A stretch of DNA of 64,000 nt from Omphalotus guepiniiformis (lineage: Eukaryota; Basidiomycota; Agaricomycetes; Agaricales; Omphalotaceae), in NCBI GenBank assembly GCA_028554645.1, contig JAQOOI010000013.1, positions 496,001 to 560,000 of the forward strand, written 5' to 3'. The notes under the pieces were generated by a model. That model saw only the letters and a list, made by a program, of their open reading frames with translations. It was not told the origin of the DNA and made no database searches. Of the stretch, positions 23,847 through 35,149 are shown piece after piece. The position numbers and the translations under genes are program-made. Position 1 is the first letter of the stretch; every line of letters starts with the position of its first letter.

Positions 23847-26578
23847 ATGCCTGACACTCAAATATCCAGCCTGAAGTCTGCTACTCCTCCTCCAACCCCC
23901 ATGCACATGCTTCATTCTACTCGTCTAGACGCTTTTCTTGCCACCAGTTCCAGAGTTGTCCGAGTGAGTCCGTTCATTGGCTTGGCCAACATTCTCACTA
24001 ACCTCTATGCACACAAGCTGTGTAATTTGCCGACAAATCCCCAGGGATACCTGTCTTCGCTTTTCATAGCTCATTCGGTACGTGTTCCACCTCCACCATG
24101 TGTGTTCGCTCTAGTTCCGACAGTTGATATGTTTTGCAGAACACTCTGCCGGCCCCACAGTCACTCTGGACGTTACGCGAGGACATTGTACCTTTCGGCG
24201 TATGGGCAGTCTTCAGGACACATCAAGAGGTGAGTCATCGCTGTATCGATGAGACGCCGGGTCACATCGTGCGCCGCATCACTTACCCGTTTCGGAAACG
24301 CGTTTCTGCGCCACGTGACGTAAACGCGAGATGCATTGGGTACACATCTCCATTCGTGCCTGACGCGTCTTATGATGAATTGTCATTATATTTCTCCTCA
24401 TGTTTTTTATTTTTATTTTCTATTTCCTAATGTTAACTGATATGATATATAGGCCTGTGCAATGCTTGCTTTTTCTTCTCCCGATTTCTCTATTGCTCCT
24501 GCTCTTGAAGCCGACCTTGAGCCATTCAATAAGCTTACCCGCTATCATCTCACTGAGACAGTATGTTACGTATCCTCTGTACACGTTCCCGTTCTCATTT
24601 AAATATCTTCTTTCTTTTTAGCCATTGGATCGCCCCCCAATGATTTCTTCTCCCTCTCCCCAGCACTCTGCCCCAAGAGCCGCTTTTTCTCTCTCCACAA
24701 ATCCCCCCAATCCTCGAACAAATTTCAGGCTTGGTGATTGGCTGTGAGTTGTTGTCCTTTGTCCTTTTTCCCCTGGTTTCAAGGGCAACCCTTGCGTTTC
24801 TCGATGCTCTCGATTTCCAAATCCGAAACAGCCCAATTTGTTTGCGGTGATCGCCTCGAGATCAAGATTTCCAGCTCTTTTGATATGTTTTACCGAAGTG
24901 ACTCTGGTTTTCTCATCATCGATAATTTATAATTTCACAGATGTAGCTCTCCGAAATGTGCCGCACATAACTTTGGGTGAGGTGTTTTCCATTGCAAAAT
25001 TCTTTTTTCTTTACCCTCAAGCTCCGCAGTGCCGCTTGGGCATAAAAATGTCTGCTGTTGTGCGCGGGAGGATTCACTTTCTTCTCTCTCTTTTGCTTTT
25101 TGGCAACAATGCTAACCAACGAATTCCCTTGCATGGTTCTTCACAGACGAAATCTAGCTTGTATCGGTTGTGGTTGCTCTCGTGCTGGTCCTTCGCCACC
25201 CAACAATATGTATCAGCATGTCGCGTCTCCCATAGCTCGACCCCCACCCTCACCACGTTTCGCTTCGGCCCCCAACAGTCAGGCTTTCCCTACTATATCT
25301 TCAAAGCCACCAACATCACAAATCTATTCATCAATGCCGCAGTCCCCTTCCTACTCTCCGTCCCCAACTTCCTCTCTCCCACAATCAAAAAGCGGCCATC
25401 CGCTCCTGACCCCTTCCGGTCGCGCGTTTGCTGTCGGAGGTCGTGTCCAAAACATCTCAAGCGACCCTCTTTCTCCGTGTATCATGTACTGGCCTGACAA
25501 CGAACCTTTCCCGGAACAAGGTCAGATACGCCCAAGTACCCTTGTCGGTGTTCCCGTAGGCGTCCTTTCTCTATTCCGTGTTTTCTTTTCGCTGCCAACT
25601 AACAAAGTATGCATTTCAGCAACCCCCCATATTGAACACCGGTAACCGCGGTCCGATAGCTCATGTATGTGAATGTGTCTTACATGTCATCCGTTTGACT
25701 TTTGTCGAATAACAAATCTCACATCAACCGGGCGACTGGATTTGTAAAAAATGTAATTATCTCAATTGGCGAAGACGCAAAGTCTGTCAAACTTGTTTAC
25801 CCTGTAAGTGTCAAGTCCACCGAACGAAGAACGTAAGATTCTCATTCCCGTGGTGTGTGTTTACATAGATGCGGAAGGCAATGGAGACTCTATTTCCGCG
25901 GCCGTTCAGGCCGAACGTATTGCGCTATTAACTTCGGTCCTCGTACAAACTCAGCTCTCGCCACCTCAACATGCCCCCCCACTTCGGTCCCAGGTCATGC
26001 GTTCTCATTCTGTAACCCCGCCACAGCCCCGTCGTCCCTTTATCGATGTTTCTCCACCCCAGTCGAGAGGTCCACCTCCCGTTCATCGGTCGCAGTCTCA
26101 CTTTGATCTAGGTGCTCAGTATTCGGCTTCTCGTCCGATATACCAGACTTCAGGTCATCGTCAGCCTTCACCCCCATTATATTCTACCCCACCTCCTCCC
26201 GCGCAGATGGCCCGTCGGCAGCAATTGCATCAGTTTGAGCTTGCGCAGCGACTCGAACAGCAGCAGTTGCATGCTCCTGCTCCGCTTTTACCGTCATTTT
26301 TACAAGATATTGTTCAGTCGCCCACTCTATCTCCGTCTTCGACCTCTTCGGCGGATTTATCGTTTGATGAATACGAAGATGCTTCTGCGTCGCCTACTCG
26401 TATGTCAGTGACGACTAGGTCGAGAAATACGAGTGGGGATTCGTTGAGTTTGAATTTGGCGAATATTTGGAAGTTGGATGGGGAGGAAAGCAAGTCTTTG
26501 TCGGCTTTTCCGCTTTTGAATGGGAATGAGCTGTTGGGTGGGAGTAGAAAGTCGAGCTTGGAAAGGTTGAGGGCTTGA
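23847..26578 (+). CDS. Protein with two RanBP2-type zinc fingers (probable RNA-binding protein, Nrp1-like)
   Basis: Exons 23847-24077, 24140-24229, 24453-24560, 24622-24743, 24941-24976, 25147-25555, 25620-25662, 25723-25803 and 25869-26578 give 609 aa. Two RanBP2/Zn-ribbon fingers are clear: GDWLCSSPKCAAHNF..RRNLACIGCGC (about residues 180-212, split over three exons) and GDWICKKCNYLNWRRRKVCQTC (about 350-372). Such fingers bind single-stranded GGU-containing RNA. The N-terminal 150 residues (VRVSPFIGLANILTNLYAHK ... WAVFRTHQEACAMLAF) could be a divergent RRM. The C-terminal third is Pro/Gln/Ser-rich. The architecture is like yeast Nrp1, but I cannot confirm orthology. The junction before the second finger has no AG; an AT-AC intron (25663-25722) keeps the frame. 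Confidence 0.75.
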
Positions 26579-27822
26579 ACAAGCAAATTTCTCTTGTATT
26601 GTTATACTCTCGTTATATGTGTATGTTCTTCTTTTTCCTACTGGTTAGTTGAGACTAACAGGCCTTGACTTTTAGGTATACCTGTCTATAGCAAAAAACC
26701 AAAACTACTCTATCGGGTACACGTAATACTCGTGTCGTCGATGCGACACCGAGCTCTTTTTTGTTGGCCGGATCGGTTGGAACTTCATCGCAATTGCGCC
26801 CCTCAGAGAGGCTTTTTTCTTTCAGTTTTTTTTCATTATTCGCTTTGAACTGTGTTTTCTTCCCTTTTTACATCTTTTTGGAATTTTTCACAAGCAAACG
26901 GCTCCATACGTTATTTCAGCTAATCTTCTGTTTTCAATATCCCTCAGTTTTCTCTTATGTTATGTCGATTAATTTTCTTTTTACTTTTGTTCTTGAGTTT
27001 TGTCCCCCGCCCCCCGCTCCCATCCACCCACCGTATATCGCTAGGCCTTTCTTGATCCCCCCCTCCCCTTCCCCTCCCTCGTAACATCATCTAGATGCTA
27101 TTCTTGTCGTGTCAATGTCTTCATCATATATACACCCCAAACACCCCCGGTTTCCTTCCCGCTATCATTAAAACCGGATCTGGATATATCCCTCTTCCTC
27201 TGTTTATTCCTTTTTCTCTCTATTCTTCTTATATGCTCAAGGACTCCCTCTTGCCCTCTCACAAATGTTGCATATCATGTATCGTTGCCCTTGTCTTATC
27301 CCCCCTCCCCTCTACGCTATATGCTAGTTCTTGGAATGAGTGATCATCAGCACGTTGATTTTCGTGTTGTTTTGTTCCCTAACCCTAACTGTCTGCGTGA
27401 AATTTGACGTTGCGTCATTGGTGAAACATAGAATAGTAAGTACCGAGCCTCAGATGACTTGAACACCTAGGCAGCGAGCGACCTTTGACAAATTCGAATT
27501 CATCTGCGGTAACCTTGGGAGATCTGCGGAGCCATCGTCAGACGATCATGTTTTGTAGGCAAGTGAGACATTCTGTGGCGCGCGAGATGTATTTCAATCT
27601 CTAGTCCGACGCGTAGGACGTTGTATGGCGCACAATGACTTTCGACGTCGGTTCTAGTCGTCAAACATATTTAAATTTCAACATATCCACCCACCAGTGG
27701 CAGATAATATTCATCGCAATTGTTAAAGTACAAAATGATACAATTTAACCTTCATGCGTATAGCTCTTATGACGTCTACATATGTATCTGCCAAGATTCC
27801 CTCACAATATGCTCTTTCCAGC
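26579..27822. other. Intergenic, pyrimidine-rich
   Basis: T- and C-rich sequence downstream of the zinc-finger gene, including a C-run near 27003-27080. Plus-strand open frames here are low-complexity and not called. Nothing else seen. Confidence 0.5.
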
Positions 27823-28513
27823 TCACATGTTCGACAGAATCATCAAGCTGGATACCGAGAGGAAAACACCTGTTCCCACAGTAAAAACGAGACCAACAGG
27901 GGAGACAAATAGACCTTCTGGGCCATCCCAGTTCGTCGGAATTGTCAAGGCCGTCTGCGGTTTGGTGAGAGTGACATTGAAAAGAGCACAAGAAGCGGAG
28001 TAGCCTGTTCATCATCATCCATACGTCAATCAGTTGATGCAGAACGAAAGTTAGGAGATCAAAGACGTAGCCAGCCAGTACAGGCGTGGACCCAGCCCGA
28101 GGATCCGGAAGGGGCTTGTTCTCAGCAATGAGCTCCTGGTACATGCATTGCTCACAGGTCAACAGGGAGGCTACGGTGTCATTTGAACAAAGACAAGTAG
28201 CGTCATCGTTACAGTTCGAAAGGGTCGTGTTGGCCGTGTCGCATTGTCCAGAGCACTAGACGACATCAGATCAAATGTTCACTGAATGGTTTTGGCCTAC
28301 ATAGCCACTTACTACTTGAGCCAGCGAACCAGATAGAGGTGGAAGTAACTGGGAGGCGAACAAGGTCTGAGTGCCCAAAGTTACATTGAAAGTGAATGCC
28401 GCAGCTGATACAAGTTGGAATCAGGTTGTATACCAGAAATATGACCTGTGATTTGACTGACCTTGGCTCGCAAGCACGAACAGGAGACTCAAAGCAGGGA
28501 TAACAGCAATCAT
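27823..28513 (-). CDS. Small secreted or membrane-anchored cysteine-rich protein
   Basis: Exons 28513-28462, 28404-28313, 28255-28072 and 28004-27823 join to 169 aa. The first 18 residues, MIAVIPALSLLFVLASQA, form a signal peptide. The middle carries eight closely spaced cysteines: C..C..NCNDDATCLCSND..TCEQC, then SASC. This recalls fungal CFEM-like and other surface proteins but does not match the CFEM spacing closely enough to name it. The last 30 residues (SPVGLVFTVGTGVFLSVSSL and on) are hydrophobic and could be a GPI-attachment signal or membrane anchor. The last intron has no GT-AG boundary: GGCTAC is repeated at both ends, giving a GC-AG or GT-AC solution. Several N-x-T sequons are present. 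Role unknown; cell-wall or host-interface roles are common for such proteins. Confidence 0.6.
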
Positions 28514-28845
28514 TTTGAACAAGATCGGTAAACGAGAGAAAGATGACAGACGAAAATGAAGAGAAAGTCAAAGAGTGAAAAAGCCTGCCAGAGGACTTGG
28601 ACGACTGAAGTGTGCGATGAAGGGAGAAAGAGAAAAAGGAATGAAAGGGACTCTTAACAACAGCGGCGGCGACGACGGTCCAAGCGTTTGATGTGGATCC
28701 GCTTCTTTGGGTGCGATGGCTGTGCTGTGCCTGGGAAAGTTAGTTCCCCACGTGATTGGCATACAACGCGTAACCAAGGTTAAACAAATTACCTTCTTGT
28801 TTGTTTACTCTCATCTTCCTCGCGTCCAAGCCTCACGAAACACTC

Positions 28846-30349
28846 ATGGCCCGTACATTCACGGGTTCCTTGCAAACAAAGAAGAAATCAGAGCTTCTGG
28901 AGATTGCCTCTGCTCTCTTCATCGATGATCATGGTACCAAAGACGATCTCCAAGTTCGTATCAAGAAACATTTGGACAATAATCAATCCAGTCTTGAAGA
29001 CGACGAACGCTTCGCAGGCCTTTATGGTGGTAGAAGGAAGAGAAGCGCTCAGCCATCGGATATCGTACCACCTCCTAGGTCAGTTGCAGATCTTGTTCGT
29101 CTTGGGTTCATTGATACTGAAACAAATTATATGCTGTAGTAAACGATCTGCAGCCGGTAGATCTTCCGAATCCAAGAGCACTCGACGTGTTATTGCTCTA
29201 GAACCCGTGTTTGAATCTACTCCAGCTAAAGATCTTTCCGACGTGTCTACCCTGCTCAAGAACCCTCTATCTCCCGAAGAATCACCTTCCAGTTCCTCTA
29301 GTCGTAGAGTCACGCGTTCTGGGCTCATGTTGACCAGTAGTCCTACCGCTCACCCTCCCTTGACTCGGAATCCCTCAAGCCCCACCGTAAGCACCAGGCT
29401 AAGCACCGGGCTAGAGAGAAGTGTGCTTGAGAGAAGCATCATCGAACAGATTCCTCCCCCACACATGGGTTCGATAGTCAGGGTAGCGAAAAGGCAAGAG
29501 CAAGCTGTTCTGCGCAGGAGTAAAACTGTGTTACTCTCATCTCGTGCTGTAAGAGAACTTTTATTTGGCATATTTCATTGCGCCTTATCTTCTCTGTAGT
29601 TCTTGTCAAATGCTCGTACGATCTCAATCCTCACTGCCGCATTTGAACTACTCTACATCATTTATGCGATTACACCGTGGCAGTATCTGCACATACCTTT
29701 GGCTATAAGTTCTACTTCTACTCCGTCGGATACACCTTCCTTCCCTGCTGAGCCTCCTGTCGGTGCATCACCACAACGATGGAGTCTTGCCGCCTCACTT
29801 GTTGTACCCTATCCTCCGTTGTTTGCTTTCCAGTCCAGCTTGCTCTGGACTGTGCTGATGCACTGGTTCATCCCGACTGTCTTGATTCCGACTCTAGCTG
29901 GTATACTTATCAGCTTCAGGCAGCCTACCCCCGTTGTACCGACTGAAACCCAGTCCACATCTCGAGAGCTCGTCCGTGCATCCGACACCGAAAGCCTTTC
30001 GGAGGCAGGATCAGAAAATCACGATGTTCAAGTCAAAACGGCGATTTCATTCGACCCATTAACATCTTCCATTATAAGGCTTGCAGCGCAGGTTGCATAT
30101 CCTTATCCCACCCGTCCTTCCTTTACGATAGCTTACGGAACAAACCCTACTTTTGATGGCTATGATATATTGGGATTCAGGTGGAGAGTCCTTACTGCGA
30201 GCGTAGGAGTCGCTTTAGCCTTTGCGGAAGCGATTCATGTTAGCCTCGTCGGGGTTTCTGCACCGCTGAGCAGATCTCAAGGGGATGCCATGCTTCCATC
30301 TCGCGTCCTTCAACCGGAAGATACCATGGTGGAATCTGAGGTCGATTGA
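28846..30349 (+). CDS. SAP-domain protein with membrane segments
   Basis: Exons 28846-29078, 29140-29548 and 29600-30349 give 463 aa. Residues about 8-45 (TKKKSELLEIASALFIDDHG, then TKDDLQVRIKKHL) match the SAP helix-extended-loop-helix DNA-binding motif. A basic Ser-rich linker follows. The C-terminal half has at least three hydrophobic stretches: ISILTAAFELLYIIYAI, LLWTVLMHWFIPTVLIPTLA and VLTASVGVALAFAEAIHVSL. A DNA-binding motif joined to membrane helices suggests an inner nuclear membrane or chromatin-tethering protein, but this is inference: I do not recognise a named family. It is divergent from the secreted-protein gene (333 bp apart) and convergent with the RPAP1-like gene. Confidence 0.75.
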
Positions 30350-30644
30350 TGATACTTCTGGCATCTGTGGTGCTGGAAGGGCGTTATGATTTTTTTTTTA
30401 CGACTGTGCTACCGGAGTACCATTTGTTTTTAAACTTATTGTTTTCTATTGATTGTATGTCGTCTCGTGTATGTCTCATTACAGTTGCTTTCGATATCTA
30501 CCTGTCTTTCTATCTTTCTGTTTCTTTTGCTGTGACGCATTTTGGGGCTTTGCCCAGTGTCAATAATAACAATTTTTATCATGATGACGATGCCAAAACA
30601 TAAGTAGATAGAATTACAAAATTCTGCACTGGTACAATTTTAAA

Positions 30645-33600
30645 TTACTCATTGAATAAGAGCTCTATCTTTTGTAACAACTCTTCACCTCCCCATCGCT
30701 GAACACATCTTACCCGTTCTTCCTGACAGCCTTGCATATCATTAAAACAGACCGGAGGCAAGGAAAATGCGTCCTTTTCCTGTCGATACCTGACAAGCTC
30801 CCGCACGACATCCTTACTGCCTTGCTCTAACACAGCTCTCAGCAATCTACTCGCCTTATCCTCTGTGCTAGAGGAAATGGCATCAACTTCATCTCCTGCT
30901 TGCAGGTCTCTCCAGATGTTACACGCAACATGATGAATGGCAATCAAGCGCACGAACCCACTCAGGGACGACCCGTACTTGATCAGCGCACGTAGGTACG
31001 CCCCGATCATTCGCGGGTTAGTCTCCACGGGCCAGAGGTATTCTCGTATATCGCAAGATATAACTTGATCGACGGAGATCCGGATGCCTTTCACAATATG
31101 AGAAAAGTCATCCCAAAGATGTCTTCGATAGTCAACGGGATAACGCATCGAAGTGGGAGGAAAGAGCAGGCGCGAGAAAAGGGGTTGAGAGAAGGAAATG
31201 GCATCATATAACGCCACAAAGTCAGTGTAAAACTGGTAAAAGGGCGTGGATGAGCCCAAAAACTCTATTGAGATCTCCTCTAGATTACGGTCTCGGGTCG
31301 CAGGTGTAGCTTGGGAGCGCGAGTGAGAGACTGCGAAGGTATATGGATGGATCAAATCTTCCATGAGCTTGTTGACGACATTGTCTCTGAACACTTCCTG
31401 GGTGGATTTGTTGTGATCTTGTCCGTGCTCCAGCATGAAGACCTTCATACATCCGAAGACTAGTTCCTCCTTAGACATTGTGACACGGACCATGCTACCT
31501 GCGAACCGTTGCACTACTTCCCTTCCGACCAGCGCAAACAGTAACGATGCACGAACAATCTCCGTCTCATTAGCATCCCACCCTGGCGGAAGCAGCCCCT
31601 TTTGGGAGAAGAGTGAATGCTCACTACCTGAGCGAAGAACATGATCCACAGGAGACAATGCCCAATCCTTCCTCAACGGTAATCCTAAAGGTTTCCATCC
31701 CAACTCGGACAAAGAAGAAGTGCGACAAGGCAGTCGCAAGGAAGTAGACATGGATACAGACCGCGGGGATGCGCATAAAGGGCTGACATACGATTCATGA
31801 TCAGGTCTGATATCGTACGTTAGGAATGGTCGAATAATTTCCAGCCCGTTCTTCTCCCATATTGCGCTAACGGCTAGCCCACGTGAACTCGCCCATTCAA
31901 ATGTAGTTATACCGAGAATCTGTTGAAGGATCATCAAGGCGTGTTCCTCATCCCCGCGTTGTAGAGTGAGTATAATAGAAAACGCCTGGGCAAGCCATAG
32001 GTCTTCTGAAGCTTCTGGTAATCTCTGACATAGTTGAACATAGAATACCAGGAGCGTAGAGAGGGGTCGACAGAGCAAAGGGATATACGGGGTTGTTCGG
32101 GATTTTTTGATAGATAGCGACGCCATGAAGGGCCAGACAGAGTGTCCGGCGAGTCGGGCGCAAAGTTCTGAAATGCGGGCAAAGGGAAGTTCGAAAGGAG
32201 GTGAAGTCAATGGGCCGGCTGAAGATGGAGGACAGCATGCCAACCATAGACGGATGGCCGACATCAAGACATAGCTTTGGTGTGACAATTGCTGCATTTC
32301 CGAATGGACATGAGCATTCTCATCTCGAGCATACTTGTCCTCGGTAAAGTTGTTCAGTGCTCCTATCAAGCTCTCGGCCACATTTGTGATGGTGAGCCCT
32401 TCTCTACCGTCCACTTGCTGAAAAAGAATCTGCAGAACCTCTTTAGAGGCGGCCCTCTCTTGCTCCCCACCCTTGATTCCATTGACCTTGACACCTTCCA
32501 ACCACGCCGCCAATGCTCCCCACACGGTGGCTTTCGCATGCAAGCAAGTCCAAGTAAAGGAGGACTCGCCTTTTCCCTCATTTGATGCACGTAAATTAGA
32601 AAGTTGTTCAGCAAGGCTTAACAATTGCTTTCCCCACTCCCACCCAACAACCTGACTCCACAAGATATCATGACTAGGCGTTGTCTGATGGGGGTCCGTT
32701 GCACATATGATCCATCCTCCAAGTAGACTTGCCCAAGCAGCGACGAGACGCGAGTTATCCTTCGCTGAGAACGAGGACTTGGGTGTAGTTGCAGCGCTGG
32801 CTAGTGAATCAATATAGCTACTGAGCTTCCACCAAATCTCCCGCGCATCAGTGGCGATGTGAGCATACATGCCATATCGTGCGAGAGCTGCATAGAAATA
32901 CAAAGTTTCAACGAGGACGTCTTGAATGTGACTGTGAATGACGGAAGAGACCTCGCTGCTCTGGAGAGCCGACAACGCCGTAACCACGAATCGTAGAAGC
33001 AGATCGGCGGACCCGCATAATATCTTTGCGTTAGCTCTCGATGCCATCGCTAAAGTCGTCAGGAATCGAATCGCGTGCAAGTTTGGGATTGAATGTTCGA
33101 CGACAATACTTGGGGTATGAATGAAAGTTTTAAATATGGCGACCACAAGCCCAAGTTCTGATGTACTGCTTGAGCATATTTCGTTCGCTATTGTGTTGGA
33201 ATATGTCGCGAGACGATGAAGGATGGATAAAACAAGTTGCTGAGTCGGCGTGCCCTGCACAGACGTAGTTACAGTATTATCGTCAGGTGGTGAGGTTAGA
33301 ATCCTGATGAATTGCGGCATGATGTCGCTCAAAGGCAGTGCAGATATGAGGTCGCTTTCAGAAGAGATTCCAGCTAGCTCCACGCCCCCAAGGTAAATGT
33401 GTTCGTAGTCGTCCTCCAGTTTGGTATCACCAACCAGACACTCCCAAACAACCTCCACAGCTCTAACACCGACGACGCCTCGCTCAGGGAAAGCCTCCAA
33501 TCCTGCAAAGAGAATGCGTTTCAGAAGAGGTGGTGATTCAGGAGAGCTTTTGCGCAAGTTCTCTGCGGCTGCGCGGATTTCTTCATCTGACGCTTGGGCT

Positions 33601-34846
33601 GCATCGTATTTCCACCACTTGGCGAGACCTTTTAATATCCCTAACATAGCTGCCCTCTGTGCCTTTACGCTTGATCTGCTGAGTAGAAATATATCATCCA
33701 GCGTATATCCTGCATGTGTACCCTCGGCATGATGATGCAGGCCGAGATGCGCAGGTAAAGATAGTGATTTGGCGGAAGGAATGGGTTGACCATTAAGGTC
33801 AAAACGCAGGCCTGATGAGGAAAAGGCAGATGGGGGAGGCGCCATCCAAGCTAGATCTGGATTGTCGGCAGACACATCAGGAAAATACCTCCTTCGAATG
33901 AACTCGGGGGTGCCTTCGTCAGGATCTGCTCGGGCATTTGTACTGTCTGCCTTCTCCGTGTCATCATTTAATCCTTTCCCGTTAAGAGATAGAGCATTCT
34001 CTAATGGCTTTTCATCTCTCATGCTGCGTAGAATGGAGCTATTCTTGAATGTGCCGAGAGATATTGTATCAGATTCATTCTTGTCAGGTGGTGGTAACGC
34101 AAGTATTCTTTTGCGAGGAGAAGGTGGCGCTGATTCGTACACATGGACATGATCAGCGGTGAGTTCAGCAAAACGAAGCTTGCGAGATGCTCGGCTTGGA
34201 CTGTTGGGGCGTGTACTAGCCGTAGAAAGAGATGACGGAGGTGGTGATCCTAACGCAAGATACTCAGTGATGGAAACAGAACTTCAAGAGACAACTGCTA
34301 ACCTCTCGGCGAGCTTGGACGACTGTCTACAGGTTCAGAGGTTAATGGTACTAGCAGACGATTTTAGATATAAATCACTCCAAAACATCGCAGACCGAAC
34401 ATACCTTCCTCCAGATTGATTGAAGCTTTCTCCATTTTCTCCCTAGCGTCTCGAGCCCTTCTCAAAATCTCCCCGACATCGGCTCCAAATCTCTCTAAAA
34501 TCTCCTGTTTCTCTCGTTCTCTTTCTTCTTCTGTCATATTTTGAACTCGCAATTCATTTTCCCGACTTATCTGGGCACGCCAATCATTCTCCGACGACTG
34601 GGCCAAGGCTTGAGAGGGTAAGATAGGAGGAATTTGTTGAGATCTTGTCAAGATCTCTGTCGGTTGTGTCTTCTGCGCCTCCCGACTCTTCAAGAATGTG
34701 CTTTTACTCTTGCCTGAAGATCGGTGCAGCGCTGCCGGAAACCCAGTTTTGCTTTTCGACCAGGTCGGCGGAGCTGCTCCTCTAGAGGAAAGCTTTCGCT
34801 CGAATACGGAGCCGACTAGCGGCGAGTTATACTGAGAAGACGACAT
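30645..34846 (-). CDS. RNA polymerase II-associated protein 1 (RPAP1-like)
   Basis: Exons 34846-34405, 34326-34303 (24-nt micro-exon) and 34249-30645 give 1,356 aa. The N-terminal part has SPLVGSVFERK and, near residues 85-135, an RPAP1_N-like region (WRAQISRENELRVQNMTEEE then RFGADVGEILRRARDAR). The RPAP1_C-like part begins RKLRFAELTADHVHVYESAP and continues with LRFDLNGQPIP, LPAHLGLHHHAEGTHAGYTL, and DDIFLLSRSSVKAQRAAMLG. The rest is helical-repeat-like. RPAP1 (yeast Rba50) helps assemble and import RNA polymerase II, working with GPN GTPases. The first in-frame ATG is at 34846. The promoter region of about 300 bp is shared with the divergent LeuRS gene. The stop is 295 bp from the convergent SAP gene. 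Confidence 0.88.
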
Positions 34847-35149
34847 GTAGTTTCGCGTCGCAGTCGTCGACGACGATGAGGGACATCTTGCAATTGGCAA
34901 AGCGCGCTTCCTGCACGAAAAGCTATTTGATTTGTCAGCACTCGGCTATTTCGGATCGTCGAACGCATGAAGCACGTGACGACATTTCATTATTTTTTGA
35001 GCTCTGACTCGCAAAACTGCTCACATCGATCTTGAATAGCAAAAAGGCCATTCCTGCCAGGAATATTTCTCAAGATTTCGGTTTTCAACCGTATCAGAAT
35101 ACTTCATTCCTCTTGTACATTAGTTTCTTTTCGCCTTTTTTCTTCTAGC

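Noticed and set aside
26761..27343. Hydrophobic plus-strand open frames downstream of the zinc-finger gene
   Set aside because: They are translations of T- and C-rich intergenic DNA with no start context or family features.
27379..27393. Two CCCTAA repeats suggesting telomeric sequence
   Set aside because: Only two units in the middle of ordinary gene territory; chance or a trivial interstitial repeat.
32289..32655. Plus-strand open frames within the RPAP1-like gene
   Set aside because: Shadows of a long, well-supported minus-strand exon.
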